Shown here: in pieces, positions 1 to 10,495 of the stretch
Position numbering within the stretch: position 1 is the stretch's first letter
Layout: the number at the start of each line of letters is the position of its first letter
NCBI GenBank assembly: GCA_009801015.1
Contig: VHZZ01006012.1
Span: 36,478-66,220 of the forward strand
Direction: 5' to 3'
Length of the DNA stretch: 29,743 nt
Source of the DNA: Silene noctiflora
Lineage: Eukaryota > Streptophyta > Magnoliopsida > Caryophyllales > Caryophyllaceae
Translations under genes and position numbers: made by a program
Notes under the pieces: generated by a model
Databases searched by the model: none
What the model was told of the DNA's origin: nothing
What the model saw: the letters and a program-made list of their open reading frames with translations, nothing else

Positions 1-199
1 AAAAAAAAAAGAGAATAATTTGGGGTGTTCCTCTTCTTACCACTCCATCACTAATATCATCCACTTATATTCAATCTCTTCATACCCATTCTCCTCCAAT
101 CACTCCTCCTTTGCTTTTCTTCCTTTTCAAATTTAATTAAATTACCCGGGTTAAAATATACCCAAATATTTTTATAAAATATCGTCCATACTAGAAAAA

Positions 200-201
<2 letters not shown>

Positions 202-249
<48 letters not shown>
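202..249. repeat. (AT)n microsatellite
   Basis: An almost pure AT dinucleotide run of about 48 bases in the distal upstream region. It is likely length-polymorphic. No function can be inferred. Confidence 0.95.
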
Positions 250-251
<2 letters not shown>

Positions 252-1338
252 CTTCTAATACTTATATTTTTAATTATTGTATAAATATGTTCTCGTTGGT
301 CTTGTGTAAGATCGTCGTATGCCGATATTACAATGTAATATGAGTAACTATATTACAATTACTTATCCACCTTTTAATAAATATTTAAATATTATTTAAA
401 TACCCCATATTATTAGACTTGTGATTTTAGTTTGATAACTCAATACATTTTAATAAATTATTAAATACCCCATGTTATTAGTTTAAAATGTTATATAATA
501 AATTTAAAATATTATTTTATTTAGGATTAAATTTTTTTTGATGGCGAGAAAACCCGCAGTCGCTATCTTTAGTGTGCATTAGGTATATCCTCAAGTATAC
601 GTGATCACCTGCAAATCAGACCTAGAAGATTAACCACCCTCCTTTTTTAAGGAATGGCATACTCGAAGTACCTGAAGTGCATAAGATATTATAAACAAAC
701 TCGTATATGTTATAAGAGTGTTATTTTACAATTTATAATTTTTTTTTTTTTTTTAGTGAAATTCAAGTGATTGGCGCGTTGGTAAGCATTGTCCTTTCCT
801 GGAAATTTGGTGTGACAAACAAATCCCTTCTCTCCATAAGTCGCATCACCACCCACCATCTCTCACTTACAACACTCACATCATTTACTCTCAACCTAGT
901 AAGTATTCAACTGGGTATATTCTCACTAATTCTAATACAATCATCATTAACAATATCATAACACACATTTACTATCACTCTATTAATGAATTTAATACCT
1001 AATTATACCAATTTGTCTCACATCTTTACACCCAATATTTATTTACACTAGGCAAAATCAAATCTTTTCTAGTATATACTTCATTTTCTTAATATGGGAA
1101 TTAATCGATTATTTCGATCATCAATAAAAGTTGAATCTTTTTACCGTATTTGAATCTTTTCCATTTTCTCTTAATGACTAAGATTCTATTCCGAAATGAT
1201 TGATTGGTCAATTGTTTCATAAAATGGTAAAAATAAAAATATTTCACTATACCATTATAATAGACGGAATGAAAGAAAATGGAGAGAATCCCGACCCAAT
1301 TTTTTTACCAATTTGCTAACGACATATACATATTGACA

Positions 1339-1347
1339 TATATAAAT
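1339..1347 (+). promoter_or_regulatory. Putative TATA box of GLDP
   Basis: TATATAAAT lies about 250 bases before the GLDP start codon. A start site some 30 bases downstream would give a leader of roughly 220 bases. This is inferred from motif and position only; a second TATA-like string (CTATATAG) follows at about 1354. Confidence 0.45.
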
Positions 1348-1592
1348 CATACCCTATATAGTTCCACCAACCCACCTCTCCACTAGTATCTTTTCCACAC
1401 TTGATATCCTCCAATGGAATCCATAAATTTCTGAGCTTTTTGTAACAAACACTCCCATTAAAAAAACTGCCCATATCTTCTCCTTTTCTGGGCACCCAAA
1501 AAAATTCATCCTTGTTCATATATTTTACGTCTACCGATACACTTTTTCATTGTTTTTTTTTGCAGAAAGATTTGATTTTTTTTTTTTTTGAA

Positions 1593-4500
1593 ATGGAACG
1601 TGCAAGAAGGCTTGCTAGCAGGGCTATGTTGCGAAGGTTGCAACATAACAACCGCCCAAACACCAACACCACCACCAATGCAAATGGTGTTGATTCAATC
1701 TCATCAAGGTATGTATCAACAATGGCATCATGTAACAGTTTTTCCAAGAAAAATGAATCCAAAAAAATGATGGGTTTTGGTTCAAATTTGCATCAGACAA
1801 GATCTATTTCTGTTGATGCATTGAAACCAAGTGACACTTTTCCAAGAAGACATAATTCATTAACACCTGATGAAACTGTAAAAATGTCTCAGTTTTGTGG
1901 ATTTGATACTATTGATGCACTTGTTGATGCTACTGTTCCTAAATCTATAAGGATTGATTCCATGAAGTTTTCTAAGTTTGATGAAGGATTGACTGAATCT
2001 CAAATGATTGAACATATGAAATATTTGGCAAATAAAAATAAGATTTTTAAGTCATTTATTGGGATGGGTTATTATAATACTTATGTACCACCTGTGATTT
2101 TGAGGAATATTATGGAGAATCCTGGTTGGTATACTCAATACACACCTTACCAAGCTGAGATTTCTCAGGGTCGTTTGGAATCTTTGTTGAATTTCCAAAC
2201 TATGATTACTGATCTTACTGCTTTACCTATGTCTAATGCCTCATTGCTTGATGAGGGAACCGCGGCCGCTGAGGCCATGGCCATGTGTAACAATATCCTT
2301 AAAGGGAAAAGGAAAACTTTTCTTATTGCTAGTAACTGCCACCCTCAGACTGTTGATATTTGTAAGACGAGGGCCGATGGTTTTGATCTTAAGGTTGTGA
2401 CAACTGACCTTAAGGATATTGATTACTCGTCTGGGGACGTTTGTGGGGTGTTGGTTCAGTATCCTGGTACTGAGGGAGAGGTTTTGGATTATGGTGAGTT
2501 TATTAAGAAGGCGCATGCTAGTGGGGTTAAGGTGGTTATGGCCACTGATCTTTTGGCATTGACTGTGTTGAAGCCTCCTGGTGAAATGGGGGCTGATATT
2601 GTCGTTGGTTCCGCTCAGAGGTTTGGTGTACCCATGGGTTATGGTGGTCCTCATGCCGCTTTCTTGGCTACCTCTCAAGAGTACAAGAGGTTGATGCCAG
2701 GAAGAGTTATTGGTCTTAGTGTTGATGCTTCTGGTAAGACTGCCCTTCGGATGGCTATGCAGACTAGGGAGCAACACATCCGCAGAGACAAGGCTACCAG
2801 TAACATTTGCACTGCTCAGGTATTGAGCTACTCGTTATATTTTTATGGAGGATAATTGGTTAACAATCTTTTGTCTTAATTATATGCTAAGTGAGAAGCT
2901 TAATGGTGGTAAAGTCGTTTCTTGTCCTTGACTGTTGTGTTTGACTTTGGTTAAGTTGTCTCTGCTCGTGCTTGGATATCTTAGTTGTGAAAATTGTGTA
3001 TTAGCTGCAAGTCCATGTTTCTTGTTCATTTCGAGTTTTATGTTTAGAATACGTACTTACTAAAACTAGATTATTCACTATTGCTTTTGCATCGGTTTTG
3101 TATGTGAGTTCATGCAAGTGTGGTAGGGAGTCCATCACTCATTTTCCAACACCACATAACATGTTTGAAAAGTTCAATTATTGTATGAGAAACATTAAAT
3201 TGGAATTTGTTAACTATCTGATGAAGATTTATATGGTTTGTAACCATGCTTATTTTCTTGTTTTAATATTACGGTTCACTGAATTTTGTCTTTTGCGTAG
3301 GCGTTGCTGGCCAACATGGCTGCTATGTACTGTGTTTATCATGGACCTGAAGGCCTAAAAACCATTGCTCAAAGGGTGCATGGTCTTGCTGGCACATTTG
3401 CAGTTGGGGTGAAGAAACTTGGAACAGCGGAAGTTCAAGGACTGCCCTTCTTTGACACCGTCAAAATCAAGTGTGCCAATGCAAATGCAATTGCTGAGGA
3501 AGCGTACAAGAACGAGATGAATTTGCGCGTTTTGGATCAGAACACCGTGAGTCTCACTTGTTGTAGTGCTTCTTTTGTGTGTGTCACTTACCCTGCTTTG
3601 TTTTTATAATTAGATTTTTACTTGACTTTCAGATTACGGTTTCTTTTGATGAAACAACTACCTTGGAGGATGTTGATAAGCTTTTCAAAGTCTTTGCTGC
3701 TGGAAAATCTGTGAGTGTCTTTAACTGTTCCTCTCTCCATCCCATTTATGTTGCGCCCATTTGACTTTGATGGTGATTGGTGCACTGATTTCAACTTTGA
3801 CCACAAATTTCTCCAAGTTTATGGAGTGATTAAACTTTGTCACGGTTGATTTATCAAAATATCTATTTCAAGCTATCATTTTTGGATTTGTAGTTATTGG
3901 TATTTGTCAAAGTTTATATCACTTAACAAAGTCATATGGAGATAATATGAATGGAAAGGAGGGAGTAAATAGTTTCTTAATATTGATCCTCATAGCATAC
4001 AATATTTGATATATGCTAACTAATTCTGCGCCACTGTGTTGATCGACTGTTAGGTTCCATTTACAGCTGCATCAATTGCTCCAGAAGTTGAGAATGCTCT
4101 CCCTTCTTCACTTGTGAGAGAGAGCCCTTATTTGACTCACCCAATATTTAACACGTATGGCTATCTTTGGTAATCTCATCCTTAAAGTCACTTCATCTTT
4201 ATGTCACATTTTCTGAGTTAATTTTACCTTATTAGACACCACACGGAGCATGAGCTGCTGAGGTACCTTCATAAGCTACAAGCAAAGGATTTGTCACTAT
4301 GTCACAGTATGATTCCATTGGGATCTTGCACAATGAAGTTGAACGCTACCACTGAAATGATGCCAGTGACATGGCCTAGCTTCACAGATATTCATCCTTT
4401 TGCACCTGCAGAGCAGGCTCAAGGTTATCAGGTATATAGCACAAAATTCTTTGTTTCCTTTCACAATTTGGCCTTCCCGATTAAATTTCCTACTTCCTAC

Positions 4501-7500
4501 ATTATATGCAGTGTGTTTTCTATGAGACGATATCACATGTGAATCTCGTTTGATTATAGGACTGATGGTTGATCTCACATGTAAGACCATGTCACTATAC
4601 GTTTTTGTGCATGATATGAAATCGTTTTCTACCTGTGTTTCCTTTTGTCACAGGAAATGTTCCAAAACCTGGGTGACCTATTGTGTACCATCACAGGATT
4701 TGATTCTTTCTCCTTGCAACCCAATGCCGGTGCATCTGGGGAATACGCTGGACTGATGGTTATTCGAGCTTATCATTTGGTAGGGTTTTTTCAGCCTTTT
4801 CTAATAAAGTGTTCTGATAGCGAGGTTTCGATTGATTAAATAAAACACAGAAACAAATGTTATACCATTCACTTTATAAACTTGACTAAAAGGTAGATTT
4901 GTTCTACTAATTTTTAACCATAAATCTCTCCTCTGTTCTCCCTCCCCTTCTAGATGTCCAAAAGAGCCTGTGGAAACTTCCTAACCACAAAACCTAGTGA
5001 TCTTTGATATGTATAATTGTTTCCTTAATCCTTCATATCACACTATAAATTCTGTCATCACCTAAGACATACAGTACTTTTTGCAGTGTTCATATTGAAC
5101 TTTAGAAAGTTAATTTCTTGTGAAAATATGACCATACAGTTTCTTTGTACCACACAACTTTTGTTTTCTTGATTAATACTTACTGATAAGTGTGATTACA
5201 TGCTTTACTAAATGTAGTCAAGAGGTGATCATCATCGTAATGTGTGCATCATCCCCGTGTCTGCTCATGGAACAAATCCTGCAAGTGCTGCCATGTGTGG
5301 TATGAAAATTGTCTCCGTTGGAACCGATGCTAAGGGGAACATCAATATTGAAGAAGTGAGAAAGGCTGCTGAAACACACAAGGACAACCTGGCTGCCCTT
5401 ATGGTATGAGCTAAAAACATACTCCAAATTACTACAACTACTGTACATTGAAATTAGGTAGTCTTTAATGAGACAGTCTCACCTGTTAGACCAACCAAAA
5501 TCCCTGTATTTCGTATTTAGTTATATGTGAGGCCGTCTCATATAAACTTTTGCGCATTAGATTGCTATGTGTTTCATATCCGGTCATTAATAGTAGCTTT
5601 AATTTCCAGGTTACTTATCCTTCAACTCATGGTGTCTATGAAGAGGGGATTGATGAGATCTGTAAGATTATCCATGACAATGGGGGTCAAGTGTACATGG
5701 ATGGTGCTAACATGAACGCACAGGTTGGTTGATTATAGTTCCCCTAGACGATTTTAATTTTTGATGTGTGTCAGCATTATGCTCATGGTTCAAAGTTCAG
5801 TGAGTTGTGTTCTTTATTCTTGGTCTATAATCCTCCTCACATATGCTTACAGTGCAAAATTAGAGATATCATTTTCGTCAACTAGAAAGAAAAAAAAAAA
5901 GGCATATTACATGTTTTTGCTTTTGTGATCAAAGAGATTATTTCCTTGTTTGGTTAAGAGAACTGAAACATAGGATTGTGTTCAGAAGTGTAGATGTCTA
6001 GTGAATGAGAAATCCTAAATAACTCCTGAAATGTGAGAAAATACTATATAAAATGTAAAGAACTTCTGCGCCTTTGAAAACATTTAGCATTTCTTTCCAT
6101 AGGTATATGAAGAAGCCTTTTCAAATAGATTGTTTTTTTCTTTTTATTTTTGTATTTCAATTGTTGATAACTTGATACGGTTATACCTACGACAATCTTG
6201 TCATTTTAGTCCTCAAGTAAGTTAGTACTACTGCTTGTGGATTGAATTCTTTTCTCTGTTGGCAGTTTCTAACTCTTATTGATTGTACAATTACCCATTT
6301 TCCCAGGTTGGTCTTACAAGTCCAGGATACATAGGAGCAGATGTTTGCCATCTTAACTTGCACAAAACATTTTGCATTCCACACGGTGGAGGTGGTCCTG
6401 GTATGGGTCCCATTGGCGTGAAGAAACATTTGGCACCATTCTTACCATCTCACCCTGTGGTATGGACTCTTGCCTAAGCTTATTGTGATCGATTGATGTG
6501 TGGAGCTACAAGCCTCTCTCGTCGTTAGTTGCCTTTTGTTCTATGAGACTCATCATTGCAATGCTAACATAGCAACTGGTGCATTTCGTCATAGATCGAA
6601 GAATTTGTTATTTTCATGTTATATTTTCTTAGAGTAATGCAAACTAGTATAGATCCCGCGCAATGCGCGGTATATAGAGTTTTTATTTTTTTTAGTTTAT
6701 TATTTAAAAATTTTAAACTTTCACTTCATTAATATTTAATATTTCATTCCATTATTTTTTTATATGAAACAAAAAAATTGAAATGGAAAACTAACCAAAT
6801 AGAATTAAATTAAGTTGTGATTTTTTTTAATGAATTTGTTTTTTGTCACGAAACTAATAGTAAGTACGTGTCAAGTTATTCTCTACGGTAATAATTATTT
6901 CATTACTGAAAAATTTAGTAATTTATAGTTTATAATTTAATACCAATTTTATTTTATATAATGAAAAAAATCATAATTTTGAATTTAATTAAAATATTAG
7001 AGTATAATTATAATTATATTAAGATTATATTTTAAGAAAAAGATAATAGTTTATTAAAAAAATCAATTATGTCCTTATAAAAATAGATGCATTTTCGAGG
7101 AAAAACTAAGAGAATTATTATTCTCTTAGTAGTAAGGGGAAAAAATCATAATTATGAATTTTATTAAAAGATTAAAGTTTAATTATAGCATATATTTATT
7201 GAAAAGATAATAATAATGCAATGAATGAAAATTTACTTATTACCTTATTTAGCTAGATGCCTTTTGGAGGGAAAACTAAGAGAATTTTTATTCTCTTAGT
7301 AGTAAGGGGGATTCCTAACCTCATATGACCTAATAGGTGGCAACGGGTGGAATTCCTGCCCCGGAAGATTCAAAACCCTTAGGTGCCATTTCTGCTGCAC
7401 CTTGGGGATCTGCTCTGATTTTGCCCATTTCATACACCTACATTGCCATGATGGGCTCGAATGGCCTGACTGATGCATCCAAGCAAGCTATTCTCAATGC

Positions 7501-9119
7501 AAACTATATGGCTAAGCGTTTGGAGGTACATGCCTATATATGATGATCAATATCTCTCAACCGAAATTATATTAATTATACTATCAAATTTGTTATGAAT
7601 AGATTCATTTCGACAATTTTGAGATGATAACATGTTTAATCTTCTTCCCTTCATTGGCAGAACCACTACCCTGTTCTTTTTCGTGGTGTCAATGGAACAT
7701 GTGCTCATGAATTTATCATTGATTTGAGAGGCTTCAAGGTAATTACGACCACAAATTTTACTCAAAATTATCCCCTTTGATTGATTCCCGTGAAATTTGG
7801 TGTTGAACTCACTCTACATTGCAGAGCACTGCTGGCATTGAGGCTGAGGATGTCGCCAAGAGGCTTATGGACTACGGTTTCCATGGGCCAACAATGTCAT
7901 GGCCTGTCCCCGGCACACTCATGATTGAACCCACAGAAAGTGAAAGCAAGGTATGTTTTTAAATGCTACTCCTGCCCTCCTCCAGATCTTACATAGTATG
8001 CTTCATTTTTGATGTCGTTACTTTTACATACAGGCGGAGTTAGACAGGTTCTGTGACGCTCTGATCTCCATCAGGGAGGAAATTGCTGAGATTGAGAACG
8101 GGAAAGCCGATGTACACAACAATGTACTCAAGGTATTAACTCCATTCTATCCTACATTTTATTAGACTGTTTGGCCATAAAATTGTCGCCAGACTAAGTT
8201 TGAGTTTTTAAAAGCTACAAAAACATTGCTTATGAAAATTCGCTATTTGACTTAAAACCTTGCTGTTCTATACGAGTTTTTGGGTAAATGTATAGCTAGG
8301 CAAGTTGATCTTATTGAGTGTGAATTGGTATGGAATGACTTGACCGGGTATTGCTTTGTGCAGGGAGCACCACATCCGCCCTCAATGCTGATGGCAGACT
8401 CATGGAGCAAGCCATACTCCCGGGAGTATGCTGCTTTCCCTGCTTCCTGGTTGCGCTCTGCCAAGTTCTGGCCCACTACTTGTATGTTTCTTAAACCAGT
8501 TTGCTGCGATTTACCGCTCCTTGACCTAGTAGATGGATCTTTCTGGTTGACTACGGATTGTTTTGATTATATAATGCATTCTGGTTGGGTTATTTCGTGT
8601 CTTTTTCAGTTGTGCGATTATCGGGTCATCTTAGGTGCGGGTTAGTGCCTAGTGGAGGCGGGGTTTGTCAATGGGTTTGAGTGAAGTCATTTCTGATATG
8701 GTCAATATTGAGTGCGTTAAGATTTGTCCTGTAACGGGTCAGCTGAGTCAATACTAGTGTCAGTTTTTGATTATATTTGGATTGTTATGCTAGAGTCTCG
8801 GGTTCAGTTTGTTTTGGTTGGTCTACCGCTCTCGCTGTTTCTCTTTTGACAAAGTTTTGTGTAAGACCATCCTACTAAGTTAGGATAAAACTTGAAGGTT
8901 CATAAATTGAAGGTGAAAACACGCCTATAAGTCTATAACCTTAAATTCCCGTCATATCCTCAACTTACCCAAAACAACTTCTTCATCCGTATCTGCTTAA
9001 CTGAAACATTTGCGTGTTTGCTTTCAGGCCGTGTCGACAATGTCTATGGTGACAGGAACCTGGTGTGCACCCTCCTATCCGCAAACCACTACGAAGAAGA
9101 AAAGGCAGCAACTGCATAA
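1593..9119 (+). CDS. GLDP: Glycine decarboxylase P-protein, mitochondrial
   Basis: The P-protein is the pyridoxal-phosphate (PLP) decarboxylating subunit of the mitochondrial glycine cleavage system. It releases CO2 from glycine and passes the aminomethyl group to the lipoyl arm of H-protein, the core step of photorespiration. My exons are 1593-2819, 3301-3546, 3633-3710, 4054-4154, 4236-4431, 4654-4779, 5218-5403, 5610-5723, 6307-6459, 7337-7525, 7661-7738, 7825-7950, 8034-8132, 8364-8481 and 9028-9119. All junctions are GT-AG and the frame stays open for 1042 residues, close to the ~1040 usual in plants. The basic, Ser/Arg-rich N-terminus (starts [16 protein letters not shown]) fits a transit peptide of roughly 60-90 residues. 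The PLP lysine sits in [16 protein letters not shown], about K778. The family motifs [36 protein letters not shown] and [10 protein letters not shown] are present. The C-terminus reads [15 protein letters not shown]. The start is the first in-frame ATG. The gene appears intact. Confidence 0.97.
3731..3965. mobile_element. Stowaway-like MITE in GLDP intron 3
   Basis: The left end (ctctctccatcccatttatg) and the right end (aatggaaaggagggag, followed by TA) are imperfect inverted repeats of about 35 bases, continuing into matching inner parts around 'atttgacttt' and 'aaagtcatatgg'. Stowaway elements have CTCCCTCC-type ends and TA target duplications. The TA is clear on the right but not on the left, so this is an older, diverged copy of about 235 bp. 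It should be removed with the intron. Bases 17440-17474 resemble its right end. Confidence 0.6.
5466..5543. mobile_element. Small palindromic MITE remnant in GLDP intron 7
   Basis: Inverted repeats of the 'tgagacagtctcac' / 'gtgaggccgtctcata' type bound about 80 bases. A related sequence with 'gagacggtct' and 'tagaccaacc' motifs lies at 16763-16867 in the neighbouring gene, which suggests a shared short element family. No clear target duplication is visible and the superfamily is not assigned. Confidence 0.45.
6966..7140. repeat. Helitron internal tandem unit, distal copy
   Basis: One of two adjacent copies of a ~173-bp segment. Each starts near 'aaaaatcataatt' and ends in a palindrome 'ctaagagaat...attctcttag' followed by 'tagtaagggg'. 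This means the Helitron 5' terminal sequence is present twice. This copy ends internally, at 7140. Confidence 0.8.
7141..7311. repeat. Helitron internal tandem unit, terminal copy
   Basis: The second copy of the ~173-bp segment, diverged from the first mainly in its AT-rich middle. Its palindromic end forms the actual 5' terminus of the Helitron, next to the T at 7312. Confidence 0.8.
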
Positions 9120-10068
9120 ATGGAAGCGCTGTTGGTTTAGTCCACTAGGCTATTTCAGTCTATGAGGGACACTGTTTTCCTTCATATTCCGTGTGTTGTA
9201 TATACATTCCGTTACTGTTGGAGGGATTAGATTCCCTTCCTCCCTTCCTCCCTCCCTCTCTATTCCTCTGTCCCCTCCCTCTTTTCTCAAAGTTAAGCAT
9301 AAACAAAGAAATTTCATTCCTATTATTATACTTTAGTTATGCCCATGCATACCTGCTAAGTCTTTCTCCCTTTTAAGAAAAAAACAGGCATCTGTATAAC
9401 TTGAAAGCAGGCTGCATAAGGTTTGCAGTTACGATGCCTAACCAAATCGTAGTCTAGAAGATTGGCCTAGTGTGTTCATAATCGCAGTGTCTTGACTCTT
9501 ATATATAAGCCTATAAAGTTTCAACACTAGTGAGGAAATGATTTAATCACGTCGTGTAATGTTGGACATAGTTTGATTGGCGAATACAATTCAACTTCTC
9601 CTAAGCGATATTTAGTATCAGAACACAATCCACCAGAATCGTAGAGGCTCATACCTTTCAAGGTAAACGATTCGATATTCATGAATTAGAAACGATTCGA
9701 TATTCATGAATTAGGACCAGAATTATTTAAAATCATTGTGTTGATATTTGTGTAGGGTTCAAAGTTAGTTTTAATGATTTCAGAGTTTATAAATGTGTCC
9801 TTGTGGCTATGAGAACGTAAATTGTCTGTGTTACAGACTAAATTGAGTCAGAGTTGTTGGATCCCCATTATGCGGCTTTAATATGGGTCGGGTCATGAGT
9901 GAACACAAAGGCCAAAGAGTTTTGATTCCTTTGTATCCTACTTCAGGAAGACGAGATGAATTTTCAATGTTCAGGGTAAGTTGTTGTTCCCCCTTTTCAC
10001 CGTCGCCTAATTACGACTCAATTTCTCATATATACATTTTTCATTCACATCTCAGAACCCCTTGAACA
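9120..10068. other. GLDP 3' flank and intergenic DNA
   Basis: This begins with the GLDP 3' untranslated region, which includes a pyrimidine-rich tract at about 9232-9288 built on CCCTTCCT units. No canonical AATAAA is visible; 'ataaac' near 9299 is a weak candidate. Further on there is a 25-bp tandem duplication and a 'tagtatcagaacac' string near 9612 that faintly recalls an old LTR-element primer-binding region. No gene is supported. Confidence 0.5.
9665..9714. repeat. 25-bp perfect tandem duplication
   Basis: Two exact adjacent copies of a 25-bp unit beginning aaacgattcgatattcatga (9665-9689 and 9690-9714). The identity suggests a recent local slippage or break-repair event in intergenic DNA. 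Confidence 0.95.
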
Positions 10069-10479
10069 TGAGACTTTTGTAAAATGTTCTAAAAAGTTCC
10101 AGAATATTCTAAAAGTGTCCGAAATGTTTTAGAATAATGTAGAAGCTAATAGAATAGTCTAGAATAATCTAGAAGGATCATGAATGGTCTACATGTGTGT
10201 AGAGAAGTCTAGAACCCCCTAGAAATGTCTTGTATGTATAGAAAACTCTAGAGACTTACTAAGTCTAGAATATCCTATTCTAGAGAATTCTACGAATGTA
10301 GGAGGAGGAGGGGGAGCACTATAAATTGAAGTCCTCCCCTCCCATTTTAATGTATCCAAGAAACTCACCAAAAATCAATAAACAAACTAATTCTTTCAAC
10401 TAAACTCCAACTAATCAACTAAATAAATTAACTTCAACTAATCTTCGTTCTACTTCCTATACTCCCCCATACACCAACA
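10069..10479 (+). repeat. 5' LTR of the Copia element
   Basis: A direct repeat of 14568-14959. It starts TGAGACTTTTGT and ends CACCAACA. It contains many TTCTAGAA-like strings near its start, a TATA box (TATAAAT, about 10320), a purine-rich GGAGGAGG tract just before that, and an extra short stretch near its end that is absent from the 3' copy. Confidence 0.92.
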
Positions 10480-10481
10480 AG

Positions 10482-10495
10482 TGGTATCAAGAGCT
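10482..10495 (+). other. Primer-binding site of the Copia element
   Basis: TGGTATCAAGAGCT lies two bases after the 5' LTR. It resembles the TGGTATCAGAGC site complementary to initiator methionine tRNA that is used by most plant Copia elements. Confidence 0.8.

Larger units (their letters stand above)
1..1592. other. Upstream region of GLDP
   Basis: AT-rich non-coding DNA with no convincing gene. It holds an (AT)n microsatellite, a T-run at about 740-755 and, at about 540-690, a stretch resembling dispersed plant repeats that carry an 'aaacccgcagtcgct' motif (possibly a diverged SINE or MITE; weak). The last ~250 bases contain a TATA box and what is probably the 5' leader of the GLDP gene, ending in a pyrimidine-rich run just before the start codon. 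No ATG lies in frame upstream between 1512 and 1592. Confidence 0.6.
6644..7311 (-). mobile_element. Non-autonomous Helitron in GLDP intron 9
   Basis: Read on the minus strand, the element starts with TC (TCCCCCTTACTACTAAGAG). It ends with a GC-rich hairpin (CCGCGC-ATT-GCGCGG, 6656-6670), then eight bases, then CTAG. It sits exactly between an A (6643) and a T (7312), the target preference of Helitrons, with no target duplication. The interior is AT-rich and has no coding capacity, so helicase would have to come from elsewhere. It is 668 bp long. The element fills most of intron 9 and its 5' end lies only 25 bases from the acceptor at 7336, so it may influence splicing. Confidence 0.85.

Noticed and set aside
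769-790. A-box-like 'ttggcgcgttggtaagc' suggesting a SINE or tRNA gene
   Set aside because: No B box follows at the expected spacing, and no cloverleaf or target duplication is visible.
1512-1592. N-terminal extension or leader intron of GLDP
   Set aside because: The open frame continues upstream but has no ATG. A 'tttttttttgcag' acceptor-like string at about 1552-1564 has no convincing donor partner.
2241-2777. 178-residue open frame antisense to GLDP exon 1
   Set aside because: It is a shadow of the conserved GLDP coding frame, with low-complexity composition and no recognisable domain.
9883-10065. Small open frame before the Copia element
   Set aside because: 60 residues, no recognised motif, no promoter or conserved context.
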